A stretch of 64,000 nucleotides of DNA from Streptomyces sp. ADI95-17. GTDB taxonomy: Bacteria > Actinomycetota > Actinomycetes > Streptomycetales > Streptomycetaceae. Position 1 is the first letter of the stretch; every line of letters starts with the position of its first letter. Made by a program: the position numbers and the translations under genes. Positions 49,817 through 58,464 of the stretch are shown piece after piece. The DNA is taken from the NCBI RefSeq assembly GCF_003846175.1, contig NZ_ML123049.1:488792-552791 (forward strand). Direction: 5' to 3'. The notes beneath the pieces are model-generated. The model was given only the letters and a program-made list of their open reading frames with translations. It made no database searches and was not told the DNA's origin.

Positions 49817-50548
49817 TCAGTCCAGGGCGCTGTCGCGGGCGCGGGCCTCGCAGATCCGGCGCCTGACCGGGGCGTAGTGCTCGCCCAGCGCCTTCATGAA
49901 ACCGGTGATGTCCCCGGCCCGTGCGGCGTCCACGATGTTCTGGTGGGCCACGATCGTCGCCATCTCGTCGGCGTGCGTGAATCCGTCGAGGTGCGGCGCG
50001 ACGATCGTGTACACGTCCCAGAAGGCCATCGAGAGCTGGCCGATCAGTTCATTGCCGAGCGGTGCCACCAGCAGCGCGTGGAACGCCCGGTCCGCTTCGA
50101 CGAAGCCGTGCCCGTCCTGGGCGCCGGTCCGGCGCATCGTGGTCACCAGGCCGTCCAGCTTGTCGAGCTGCTCCTCGCTGAGCAGCGAGACGATCCGGTC
50201 GGCCATCCCGCGCTCGAAGAGCTCGCGTACGTCGACGAGGTCGGCCATCACCTGGAAGTCGTCGTCGGGGGAGAGCAGTCCGCGGAAGGTCAGGCTCTCC
50301 ACCAGGGCCGACAGGCTCAGCCTGCCCACGTACGTGCCGTGCCCGTGCCGCACCTCCACGATGTCCAGCGCGGCGAGGATCTTGACCGCCTCGCGGACGC
50401 TGGAGCGGCTGGCGCCGAGCGCCTCGCACAGGGCCGGCTCGGTGGGCAGCGGATCCCCGGGGCGAAGGCGCTCTTCGAGGATGTAGCGCTTGATGCCCTC
50501 GACCACTTCCTGCCGGAGCAACTGCCGGCCGGGCTTCGCACCGGACAT
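49817..50548 (-). CDS. GntR family regulator (FadR/FCD type) 2
   Basis: A 243-residue regulator paralogous to the one at 41084. The wHTH is VVEGIKRYILEERLRPGDPLPTE, LCEALGASRSSVREAVK and VRHGHGTYVGRLSLSA. The FCD domain has DRAFHALLVAPLGN and HQNIVDAARAG. ATG 50548 has GGGGAG upstream. It is divergent from the ABC importer with operator copy 3 between them, so it probably controls importer and esterase-sialidase genes. Confidence 0.9.
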   Translation of the reverse strand: MSGAKPGRQLLRQEVVEGIKRYILEERLRPGDPLPTEPALCEALGASRSSVREAVKILAALDIVEVRHGHGTYVGRLSLSALVESLTFRGLLSPDDDFQVMADLVDVRELFERGMADRIVSLLSEEQLDKLDGLVTTMRRTGAQDGHGFVEADRAFHALLVAPLGNELIGQLSMAFWDVYTIVAPHLDGFTHADEMATIVAHQNIVDAARAGDITGFMKALGEHYAPVRRRICEARARDSALD

Positions 50549-50610
50549 ATGTGAACTCCCCACCTCTTGACCCCTCTCGATTGTCCAGCTACGTTCCCAC
50601 GCTATCAAGG

Positions 50611-50633
50611 CATCAGACATCTGACGTCTGATG
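50611..50633. promoter_or_regulatory. Predicted GntR operator, copy 3 (ABC importer / GntR 2)
   Basis: CATCAGACATCTGACGTCTG (continuing ATG) is a 23-bp near-perfect inverted repeat. Its reverse strand contains AGACGTCAGATGTC, as in copies 1 and 2. It lies between the divergent GntR and binding-protein starts. Confidence 0.8.
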
Positions 50634-50728
50634 CCCAGGGTTCCTGATCCCCCGCGATCCTGCGTCCCGCCCCCCGTTTCCCCGCCAGATCCCCCTCACG
50701 TTCCACCTTCGACGTCCCTGGAGGACCC

Positions 50729-52324
50729 GTGCCCGAGCTGAGACCAGCCGGTGTCGAGCGCCGCACCTTCCTGCGATACACCGGCACCATCGGTGCCGCA
50801 GCCGCCATCACGGCGAGCCTTTCCGCCTGCGGCGGTCCGTCGTCGACCGCCGACGGCTCGGCGGACAAGGGCAGCGACAGCGGTCTGATCGAGGCCGGTC
50901 TCTCGTACCCCCTGTCCACCGGTTTCGACCCGATGATCACCTCGGGCGCCACCCCGTACGCCGCCAATATGCACATCTTCGAGGGCCTCGTGGATCTCGA
51001 TCCGGCAACACTCGTGGCCCGTCCCGCACTTGCCACCGAGCTGCCGAAGAAGATCAACGCCACCACCTACCGGGCGACTCTCCGCAAGGGCGCGACCTTC
51101 CACGACGGATCTCCGGTCACCGCCGACGACGTGGTGTTCAGCTTCGAACGCATCCTGGAGCCGAAGAACGCCTCGCTCATGGCGCAGTTCGTGCCCTTCA
51201 TCGACGCGGTGAAGGCCGTCGACGCCGGCACGGTCGAGTTCAAGCTGAAGTACCCCTTCGCGCTCTTCCCGTCCCGCATCGCCGTGGCCCGGATCGTCCC
51301 GAAGGAGATCGTCGAGCCGGACCCCAAGGCGTTCGACGCCAAGCCGGTCGGCTCGGGACCGTACCGGTTCATCGAGGCGACCCGCGAGGACAAGATCGTC
51401 TTCGAGGCGTACGACAAGTACAACGGCCCCCACCCGGCCAAGGCGAAGAAGATGATCTGGCGGCTGATGTCCGACCAGTCCGCCCGAGTCAGCGCCATGG
51501 AGTCCGGCCGGGTCCAGGCCATCGAGGACGTCCCCTACATCGACGTCAAGCGCCTCGCCGGCGCCTCGAAGACCGAGTCCGTGCAGTCCTTCGGCCTGCT
51601 CTTCCTGATGTTCAACACCGCCGACAAGCGGTTCGCCGACAAGCGCGTGCGCCAGGCGCTGCACTACGCACTGGACACCGAGAAGATCATCTCGACGGCG
51701 ATGGTGGGCAACGCCGCAGCCGCCACCGGGTACGTTCCCGCCACCCACCCCGACTACCACAAGGCCGCCACGGTCTACACCCACGACGTGGCGAAGGCCA
51801 AGAAGCTGCTCGCCGACGCGGGCGTCGAGAACCTCTCCTTCACCGTCCTCACCACCGACACCGGCTGGGTCAAGGACATCGCCCCGCTGCTGAAGGAGAG
51901 CTGGGAGGCGGCTGGCGTCAAGGTCACCCTCGACATCGCCCAGTCCCCGGCCCAGTACGCCAAGGTCGACAAGGGCGCCTTCGAGGTGCTGGTCGCCCCC
52001 GGCGACCCGTCCGTCTTCGGCAACGACGCCGACCTCCTGCTGCGCTGGTTCTACTACGGCTTCTGGCCGGAGAGCCGTTACGGCTGGGGCAGGTCCACGG
52101 CGTACAAGAAGGTCAGGCAGACCCTCGACAAGGCTGCCCAGGCCGCCGACGAGACCAAGCGCAAGGAACTGTGGGGCGAGGTCACCGACCTGGTCGCCGA
52201 CGAGGCCGCGCTCTACCCGATCCTCCACCGCAAGCTGCCCACGGCATGGAACGAGAAGGCCCTCCCCGGCTTCAAGCCGCTGCCCACGACGGGCCTCTCC
52301 TTCCTGGACGTCACCCGCGCCTGA
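50729..52324 (+). CDS. ABC importer binding lipoprotein, family 5 (predicted sialic acid)
   Basis: A 531-residue DPP/OppA-type solute-binding protein. The N-terminus has a Tat-like motif (ERRTFLRYTG) and lipobox SLSACG, so it is probably Tat-exported and lipid-anchored. The family 5 core shows GATFHDGSPVTADDVVFSFER, KPVGSGPYRFIE and FADKRVRQALHYALD. DPP-type importers carry peptides, but related ones import sialic acid (for example the Sat system of Haemophilus ducreyi and the corynebacterial one). The nan context favours sialate. GTG 50729 has GGAGG at close spacing. Confidence 0.85.
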   Translation: MPELRPAGVERRTFLRYTGTIGAAAAITASLSACGGPSSTADGSADKGSDSGLIEAGLSYPLSTGFDPMITSGATPYAANMHIFEGLVDLDPATLVARPALATELPKKINATTYRATLRKGATFHDGSPVTADDVVFSFERILEPKNASLMAQFVPFIDAVKAVDAGTVEFKLKYPFALFPSRIAVARIVPKEIVEPDPKAFDAKPVGSGPYRFIEATREDKIVFEAYDKYNGPHPAKAKKMIWRLMSDQSARVSAMESGRVQAIEDVPYIDVKRLAGASKTESVQSFGLLFLMFNTADKRFADKRVRQALHYALDTEKIISTAMVGNAAAATGYVPATHPDYHKAATVYTHDVAKAKKLLADAGVENLSFTVLTTDTGWVKDIAPLLKESWEAAGVKVTLDIAQSPAQYAKVDKGAFEVLVAPGDPSVFGNDADLLLRWFYYGFWPESRYGWGRSTAYKKVRQTLDKAAQAADETKRKELWGEVTDLVADEAALYPILHRKLPTAWNEKALPGFKPLPTTGLSFLDVTRA

Positions 52325-52334
52325 CCGAAGCGCA

Positions 52335-52625
52335 CAGGTCACCGGTGCCAGGTCACCGGTGCCAGGTCACCGGTGACAGGCCACCTGTGCCAGGTCACCG
52401 GTGACAGGCCAGCTGTGGCAGGTCACCGGTGACAGGCCACCTGTGCCAGGCCACCTGTGACATGTCATCGCTGTGACATGTCACCGAGCCGCCGCCCGGC
52501 GGACGCCGCACCCGTGACATGTCACAGGTGGCCGACAGACCGGTCCGGCACCCCGCGCCCCGCCCCCTCGTGACGCCCCTCTCGTGACGCCCCCTCGTGG
52601 CGCCCCCCCCTCGTGACGCCCCCCG
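52335..52625. repeat. Tandem repeats and TGACATGTCA palindromes between importer genes
   Basis: Nine 14-bp units (CAGGTCACCGGTGC / CAGGCCACCTGTGA types) run 52335-52460. Three copies of the palindrome TGACATGTCA follow at 52458, 52474 and 52515. From 52567 four CTCGTGACGCCCC units recur with spacings of 13-16. The block fills the 342-base gap between the binding-protein and first permease genes, where no ORF is credible. Confidence 0.85.
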
Positions 52626-52666
52626 TGCCAGGACCGCCACACCGCCCAACCGCAAGGAACCCGACG

Positions 52667-53617
52667 ATGGTTGCTTTTCTCCGGCTCGCGCTGCGTCGCG
52701 TCGCGATGATGCCGGTGATGATCCTCGGCATCGCGCTGCTCGTCTTCGTGGTGCTGCAGTTCTCGCCGGTCGACCCGGCCTTCAACGCGCTCGGGGAGAG
52801 CGCCACCCCCGAGGCCCGTGCGGCCTTCGCCGAGGCCAACGGCCTCAACGACCCGCTCCCGGTCAGGTACTTCCACTTCCTCGGCCAACTGCTCCACCTC
52901 GACCTCGGGATGACCGTCCCGCCGAGCCAGCCGGTGGCCGACCGGATCACCGCAGCCTTCCCGCTCACCCTCCAACTCACCCTCCTCGGACTGCTCCTCG
53001 CGGTCGTGCTGGCGGTGCTGTTCGGAGTGGTCGGCGCGATGTACCGGGACCGCTGGCCCGACCAGCTGTTCCGGGTGGTCTCCATGGCCGGGGTCGCCAT
53101 CCCGTCCTTCTGGCTCGGGGTGCTTCTCATCCAGCAGTTCGCACTGAACACCCGGATCTTCCCGACCGGCGGCTACACCAATCCGGCCGACTCCTTCAGC
53201 GGCTGGCTCACCACCATGGCCCTGCCCGCGATCTCGCTCGCGCTCCCGGTCTCCGCGTCCCTCGCCCGCCTCGTACGGACCTCGATGGTCGCCGAACTCG
53301 ACCGCGACTACGTACGCACCGCCCGGGGCAACGGCCTCCCGCCGCTGCTGGTGATCCGCTCGGTGCTGCGCAACGCGCTCGTCACGCCGCTGACCGTGCT
53401 CGGCATCAAGGTCGGCTACATGCTCAGCGGCGCGGTGGTCATCGAAGCGATCTTCGATCTCCCCGGCATGGGCAAGCTCATCCTCGAAGGTGTCACCGGC
53501 GGCGATGTCGCCCTGGTCCAGGGCACCGTACTGACCATCGCCATCGCGTTCCTGGTGGTCAACGTCATCGTCGACCTGCTCTATCTGCTGGTCAACCCGC
53601 GCATCAGGACGGTGTGA
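52667..53617 (+). CDS. ABC importer permease 1 (DppB type)
   Basis: A 316-residue permease with six spans. DppB features are MILGIALLVFVVLQFSPVDP, the EAA loop YVRTARGNGLPPLLVIRSVL (conserved EAAxxxG-like part) and GAVVIEAIFDLPGMGKLI. ATG 52667 follows AAGGA. It is followed by the fused permease-ATPase with one base between. Confidence 0.92.
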   Translation: MVAFLRLALRRVAMMPVMILGIALLVFVVLQFSPVDPAFNALGESATPEARAAFAEANGLNDPLPVRYFHFLGQLLHLDLGMTVPPSQPVADRITAAFPLTLQLTLLGLLLAVVLAVLFGVVGAMYRDRWPDQLFRVVSMAGVAIPSFWLGVLLIQQFALNTRIFPTGGYTNPADSFSGWLTTMALPAISLALPVSASLARLVRTSMVAELDRDYVRTARGNGLPPLLVIRSVLRNALVTPLTVLGIKVGYMLSGAVVIEAIFDLPGMGKLILEGVTGGDVALVQGTVLTIAIAFLVVNVIVDLLYLLVNPRIRTV

Positions 53618-53618
53618 C

Positions 53619-55610
53619 ATGTTCGCCACCGGCCGTCTGGCCAACAAGCTGTCCCGACCGGGCATCGCGTTCCGCTCCCTCCCGGTCACCTCCCGCATCG
53701 CCCTCGGCGTACTGATCGTCGTCGTGCTCGGCGCCGTACTCGCCCCACTGTTCACCCAGGACCCGCTGACCACCGGCACCCCGGTGCAGGCACCCGACGG
53801 CGCCCACTGGTTCGGCACCGACCGGGCCGGCCGCGACGTCTTCGCCCGCGTCGTGCACGGCTCCCGCTACTCGCTGGTCATCGGCCTCGGCGCGACCGCC
53901 GTGGCGCTGATCGCCGGCGCGCTGCTCGGCTCGATCGCCGCCACCTCGCGCAGGCTCGGCGACGAGTCCGTGATGCGGACCCTCGACGTGGTGATGTCGT
54001 TCCCGCCGATCGCGCTGGCCGCCGTCCTCGTCGCGGTCTTCGGCACCAGCGTCCCGGTGATCATCTTCACCATCGCCTTCGTCTACACACCGTCGCTGGC
54101 CCGCGTGGTCCGCGCCAACGTGCTCGCCCAGTACGGCGAGGACTACGTCGCCGCCGAGAAGGCCATCGGCGCCCGGCGCGGCTACATCGTGCTGCGCCAC
54201 GTCGCCGTCAACTGCATGGCCCCGGTCATGGTGTTCGCCACCGTCATGGTCGCCGAGGCGATCATCTTCGAGGCCAGCCTCTCCTTCATCGGCGCAGGAG
54301 TGCAGGACCCCGACCCCAGCTGGGGCAGCGTCCTCGCCTACGGCCGGCAGATCCTCCTCGCCGGCGGCTGGTGGGCCACCTTCTTCCCCGGCCTCGCCCT
54401 GCTGATCACCGTCCTCGCCCTCAACATCCTCTCCGAGGGCCTCACCGACGCCTCCGCCGCGCCCGGCCGCGCCAAGGCCGCCGCCGACCCCACGGGGGCC
54501 ACCGCCCCCGACCCCACCGGGGCCACCGCCCCCGACCCGCTCGAGGCCGCCGCCACCGCGGACATCGACGCCGCCCTCACCAGGCTCGCCGACCGCATCA
54601 ACGCCACCGGGCCGGCCATCACTCCGGTACCGGACGACGCCGCCGAACTGCTCGTCGTACGGGACCTGTCGCTCCGCTTCCCCGACCGCTACGGGCAGAT
54701 CCCCGTCGTCGACTCGCTCGACTTCACCGTCCACGAGGGCGAGACCCTCGGGCTGGTCGGCGAGTCCGGCTGCGGCAAGTCCATCACCAGCCTCGCCGTC
54801 ATGGGGCTGCTCGCCCGCAACGCCGAGGTCGGCGGCGAGATCCTGTACCGCGGCCGGAACCTCCTGGAACTCGCCCCCAAGGAACGCCGCGCACTGATGG
54901 GCCCGGAGATCGCGATGGTCTACCAGGACGCGCTCTCCTCCCTCAACCCCTCCGTCCTCGTCGGCACCCAGCTGAAGCAGCTCACCTCACGCGGCGGTAC
55001 GAAGACCCCGGCCGAACTCCTGGAACTGGTCGGCCTCGCCCCCGAACGCACCCTGCGCAGCTACCCCCACGAGCTCTCCGGCGGCCAGCGCCAGCGCGTC
55101 CTGATCGCCATGGCGCTCTCCCGCGACCCCCGCCTGCTCATCGCCGACGAACCGACCACCGCCCTGGACGTCACCGTCCAGGCCCAGGTCGTCGAACTCC
55201 TCGTGGAACTGCGCGACGAACTCGGCTTCGCCATGGTCCTCGTCTCGCACGACCTCGCGCTCGTCGGTGACCTCTCGCACCGCGTCGCCGTGATGTACGC
55301 GGGCCGCCTCGCCGAGATCGGCGCCACCCGCTCCGTACTCACCGGCCCCACCCACCACTACAGCCGCGGCCTGCTCGGCTCGGTCGTCTCACTGGAGGCC
55401 GGCGCCGACCGGCTGCACCAGATCCGCGGCATCGTCCCCGCGCCCCAGGGCTTCGGAACCGGCTGCCGCTTCGCCACGCGCTGTGACGCCGCCACCGACC
55501 TGTGCCGCACCACCGCACCCGAACTCACCGCACGCGACGCCGCGAAGGACCACGGCTTCGCCTGCCACCACCCCGCGACCGCCGCCCAGCTGGAAGGGAG
55601 CGCCCTGTGA
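53619..55610 (+). CDS. ABC importer permease 2 fused to ATPase 1 (DppC-DppD)
   Basis: A 663-residue fusion. Residues 1-280 are a DppC permease (LGVLIVVVLGAVLAPLF, HWFGTDRAGRDVFARVVHG, the EAA loop EDYVAAEKAIGARRGYIV). Residues about 285-340 form an Ala/Pro/Thr linker with two PTGATAPD copies. Residues about 345-620 are a DppD ATPase (Walker A GLVGESGCGKSITS, signature LSGGQRQRVLIAMAL, Walker B LLIADEPTTALD) with the C-terminal oligopeptide domain. Fusion of these two is unusual among DPP systems. It overlaps the next ATPase gene as GTGA. Confidence 0.93.
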   Translation: MFATGRLANKLSRPGIAFRSLPVTSRIALGVLIVVVLGAVLAPLFTQDPLTTGTPVQAPDGAHWFGTDRAGRDVFARVVHGSRYSLVIGLGATAVALIAGALLGSIAATSRRLGDESVMRTLDVVMSFPPIALAAVLVAVFGTSVPVIIFTIAFVYTPSLARVVRANVLAQYGEDYVAAEKAIGARRGYIVLRHVAVNCMAPVMVFATVMVAEAIIFEASLSFIGAGVQDPDPSWGSVLAYGRQILLAGGWWATFFPGLALLITVLALNILSEGLTDASAAPGRAKAAADPTGATAPDPTGATAPDPLEAAATADIDAALTRLADRINATGPAITPVPDDAAELLVVRDLSLRFPDRYGQIPVVDSLDFTVHEGETLGLVGESGCGKSITSLAVMGLLARNAEVGGEILYRGRNLLELAPKERRALMGPEIAMVYQDALSSLNPSVLVGTQLKQLTSRGGTKTPAELLELVGLAPERTLRSYPHELSGGQRQRVLIAMALSRDPRLLIADEPTTALDVTVQAQVVELLVELRDELGFAMVLVSHDLALVGDLSHRVAVMYAGRLAEIGATRSVLTGPTHHYSRGLLGSVVSLEAGADRLHQIRGIVPAPQGFGTGCRFATRCDAATDLCRTTAPELTARDAAKDHGFACHHPATAAQLEGSAL

Positions 55611-56596
55611 TCAGGATCGACGGCGTCCATGTACGCCACAAGGCACGCAGCGGCGGACTCTTCCGCCGGGACGCCGTGCACGCCCTCACCGACGCCACCC
55701 TGGAGGTCCGGCGCGGCGAGATCGTCGGCCTGGTCGGCGAGTCCGGCTGCGGCAAGTCCACCCTGGCCCGGGTACTGACCGGACTGCAGAAGCCCACCGA
55801 GGGCGAGGTCCGATTCCACGGCCGCGACCTGTGGGCGATGTCGGCGGCCGAGCGCCGCGACGACTTCGGCTCCGCCGTCGGAGTCGTCTTCCAGGACCCG
55901 TCCACGGCCCTCAACCCCCGGCTCACGGTCCGCCGGATCCTCCGCGACCCGCTCGATGTGCACAAGCGGGGCACCCGCGAGGCACGCGAGGCACGCGTCG
56001 AAGAGCTCCTGGACCTGGTCGGCCTGCCCGGCCACACCCTCGCCGCCCTTCCCGGACAGCTCTCCGGCGGCCAGCGCCAGCGCGTCGCCATCGCCCGCGC
56101 CCTGGCTCTCGAACCGGAACTGATCGTCGCCGACGAACCGACCTCCGCCCTCGACGTCTCCGTACGCGCCCAGGTCCTCAACCTCCTGGTCGACCTGCGC
56201 GAACGCCTGGGGCTCGGCATGGTGTTCATCTCGCACGACATCCAGACGGTGCGCTACCTCGCCGACCGCATCGCCGTCCTCTACCTCGGCCGTATCGTCG
56301 AGGAGGGGCGGGCAGCCGATGTGGCGGGCGCGCCCGCGCACCCCTATACCGAGGCACTGCTCTCCGCGACCCCGAGCCTGCTGGAGACCACCGAGCGCAT
56401 CGTGCTCACCGGTCCCGTCCCCTCGGCCACCAACCCGCCGTCCGGCTGCCCGTTCCGCACCCGCTGCTGGAAGGCGGACGACGACTGCGCCACGGCTTTC
56501 CCCGCCGCGACGTCCGGCCCGGACGGACACCGCCGGCACTGCGTCCACCCCCAGATCCCCACGTCCCCCGTACCGTCCGCAAGGAGCACCGCATGA
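55607..56596 (+). CDS. ABC importer ATPase 2 (DppF type)
   Basis: A 329-residue ATPase: Walker A VGESGCGKSTLARVL, signature LSGGQRQRVAIARAL, Walker B LIVADEPTSALDVS, and the C-terminal oligo_HPY-like Cys-containing region (GCPFRTRCWKAD). GTG 55607 overlaps the previous stop. With the fused subunit it gives a complete pair of nucleotide-binding domains. It overlaps the next gene as ATGA. Confidence 0.93.
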   Translation: MIRIDGVHVRHKARSGGLFRRDAVHALTDATLEVRRGEIVGLVGESGCGKSTLARVLTGLQKPTEGEVRFHGRDLWAMSAAERRDDFGSAVGVVFQDPSTALNPRLTVRRILRDPLDVHKRGTREAREARVEELLDLVGLPGHTLAALPGQLSGGQRQRVAIARALALEPELIVADEPTSALDVSVRAQVLNLLVDLRERLGLGMVFISHDIQTVRYLADRIAVLYLGRIVEEGRAADVAGAPAHPYTEALLSATPSLLETTERIVLTGPVPSATNPPSGCPFRTRCWKADDDCATAFPAATSGPDGHRRHCVHPQIPTSPVPSARSTA

Positions 56597-57528
56597 CTGC
56601 CCGGAACCCCCGCTGGACCGGCGTGATCCCGCCCGTCGTCACCCCGCTCACCGCGGACGGCGAGATCGACCGGCCCTCCCTGGAGCGGGTCGTGGGCCAT
56701 CTGCTCGACGGCGGCGTCAGCGGCCTGTTCGTCCTCGGCAGCTCGGGCGAGACCGCCTACCTCACCCCGGGCCGGCAGGACGAGGTCATCGAGGTCATCA
56801 CCTCCGCCTGCGCCGGCCAGGTCCCGGTACTCGTCGGAGCGATCGAGACCACCACCGACCGGGCGATCGAGCGGGCCCGCGCCGCCGAAGGACTCGGCGC
56901 CGACGCCGTCGTCGCCACCGCCCCCTTCTACACACGCACGCACCCCACCGAGATCGACCGCCACTTCCGCGATATCGCCGCCGCCCTCGACCTGCCGGTC
57001 CTGGCGTACGACGTACCGGTCTGCGTACACAGCAAGCTCGATCCGGAACTGCTGCTGCCGCTCGCCGCTGACGGTGTGCTGGCAGGGGTGAAGGACTCCA
57101 GCGGCGACGACGGCTCGTTCCGCCGCCTGGCCATCGGGGCCCGTGAACTCCCGGAGTTCTCCGTGCTCACCGGGCATGAACTGGTGGTCGACGCGATGAT
57201 GCTGGCCGGCGCGGACGGCTCGGTCCCCGGGCTCGGCAACGTGGACCCGCACGGCTACGTACGTCTGCACGAGGCAGCGGTACGGGGCGACTGGGCCGCC
57301 GCCGGGGCCGAACAGGACCGCCTGGTCGCGCTCTTCGACATCGTCCGCGCGGCCCGTCCAGGCACGGCGTCCGCCACCGCTGCGGGCCTCGGCGCCTTCA
57401 AGACGGCACTGATGCTGCGCGGGATCATCGGGACGAACGCGATGAGCGCGCCGATGCGCCGCCTGGACGTGGCGGAGACCGCCGAGATCGCGGCCTGCCT
57501 GGACCGGGCGGGTCTCAGCCGGGTGTGA
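56593..57528 (+). CDS. N-acetylneuraminate lyase-like aldolase (DapA superfamily), copy 2
   Basis: A 311-residue TIM-barrel aldolase. Lys Schiff base is in LAGVKDSSGDDGSF, Tyr in VLAYDVPVCVHSK and the loop is VLGSSGETAYLTPGR. It is related to the nanA product at 39937 (same DSSGD and APFYTRTH segments). Coupled to the importer by an ATGA overlap, so it presumably splits the imported sugar acid. Whether its substrate is the same sialate or another keto-deoxy sugar acid is open. Confidence 0.85.
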   Translation: MTARNPRWTGVIPPVVTPLTADGEIDRPSLERVVGHLLDGGVSGLFVLGSSGETAYLTPGRQDEVIEVITSACAGQVPVLVGAIETTTDRAIERARAAEGLGADAVVATAPFYTRTHPTEIDRHFRDIAAALDLPVLAYDVPVCVHSKLDPELLLPLAADGVLAGVKDSSGDDGSFRRLAIGARELPEFSVLTGHELVVDAMMLAGADGSVPGLGNVDPHGYVRLHEAAVRGDWAAAGAEQDRLVALFDIVRAARPGTASATAAGLGAFKTALMLRGIIGTNAMSAPMRRLDVAETAEIAACLDRAGLSRV

Positions 57529-57633
57529 ACCGGCCCGAACGCAGGAAAGCGGTCCGGCGTCACAGCCCCGGCTGCGACGACGAACCGCTGTTCTCAGCTC
57601 CGCTGTCTAGCGACTATCCACCGACCGCAGAGG

Positions 57634-58464
57634 TCAGTCCTTCGAAGCGCGGGTACGACGGACCAGCAGGGTTCCACCGAGCACCATGGCCGCGGCGGCC
57701 CCACCGGCCATACCCAGGTTGGCGTCGGCACCGGTGTGCGCCAGCTGCGGCGGCTTGTGGTGCGTGGCCGGACTGTGGTGGTTCGGGTGCTGGTGATGCC
57801 ACGAGTGCTGGTGGTGGGTGGGCGGCTTGTGGTGCGTCGGGGGCTTGTGGTGGGTGGGCGGCTTGTGGTGCGTGGGAGGGCAGTCCGGGTGGTGGTGGTG
57901 CGGAGGCTTGTGCGTCGTCGGCGGCTTGTGCGGCGGGTGGACCGGGGGCTTGTGCGGGGGATGCACCGGCGGCTTGTGCGGCGGGTGCACCGGGGGCTTG
58001 TGCGGCGGGTGGACGGGCGGCGGCGGGGTCTCGTGCTCACCGGACTCGTTGCCGCACTTGTTCCCGAACGCCGGGTTCAGTGCACCGATGACATCGACGG
58101 TGTTGCCGCACACGTTGACCGGAACGTCCACGGGAACCTGCACGTTGTTGCCGGACAGCACACCGGGGGAGCCGACCGCGCCGCCCTCGGCGCTCGCGCC
58201 CTGGCCCCCGGTGCCGGATCCGCCCTTGTTCACGCACTCGTTGCCGAAGACGGGGTTCAGCAGGCCGATCACATTCACCGTGTTGCCGCACAGGTTGACC
58301 GGTACATGCACCGGCACCTGCACGTTGTTGCCCGAGCCGACGCCGGGCGAGCCGATGGCCGCTCCGTCGGCGGAGGCATCCGCGAACGCGTATCCGCCGG
58401 CTGCGGTCAGGATCCCTGACGCCGCCGCCATCACCAGCAAGCTCTTACTCAAGGCTTTTCGCAT
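57634..58464 (-). CDS. Long chaplin, sortase-anchored
   Basis: A 276-residue surface protein. The signal peptide is residues 1-29. Two chaplin domains follow, each with a Cys pair: VNLCGNTVNVIGLLNPVFGN then EC, and VNVCGNTVDVIGALNPAFGN then KC. Residues about 145-240 are a long Pro/His/Lys-rich stalk of KPPVHPPH and THHKPP repeats. The C-terminus has the sortase signal LAHTG, a membrane span (GAAAAMVLGGTLLV) and RRTR. It would be covalently fixed to the wall and help form the hydrophobic layer of aerial hyphae. The ATG at 58464 has AAGGGG upstream. The class matches ChpA-C of S. coelicolor. Confidence 0.93.
   Translation of the reverse strand: MRKALSKSLLVMAAASGILTAAGGYAFADASADGAAIGSPGVGSGNNVQVPVHVPVNLCGNTVNVIGLLNPVFGNECVNKGGSGTGGQGASAEGGAVGSPGVLSGNNVQVPVDVPVNVCGNTVDVIGALNPAFGNKCGNESGEHETPPPPVHPPHKPPVHPPHKPPVHPPHKPPVHPPHKPPTTHKPPHHHHPDCPPTHHKPPTHHKPPTHHKPPTHHQHSWHHQHPNHHSPATHHKPPQLAHTGADANLGMAGGAAAAMVLGGTLLVRRTRASKD

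Noticed and set aside
50729..57528. Peptide or nickel importer with a dihydrodipicolinate synthase
   Set aside because: Possible by family alone, but the shared operator with sialidase and nan genes and the linked lyase make sialate the better call. Kept as an alternative only.
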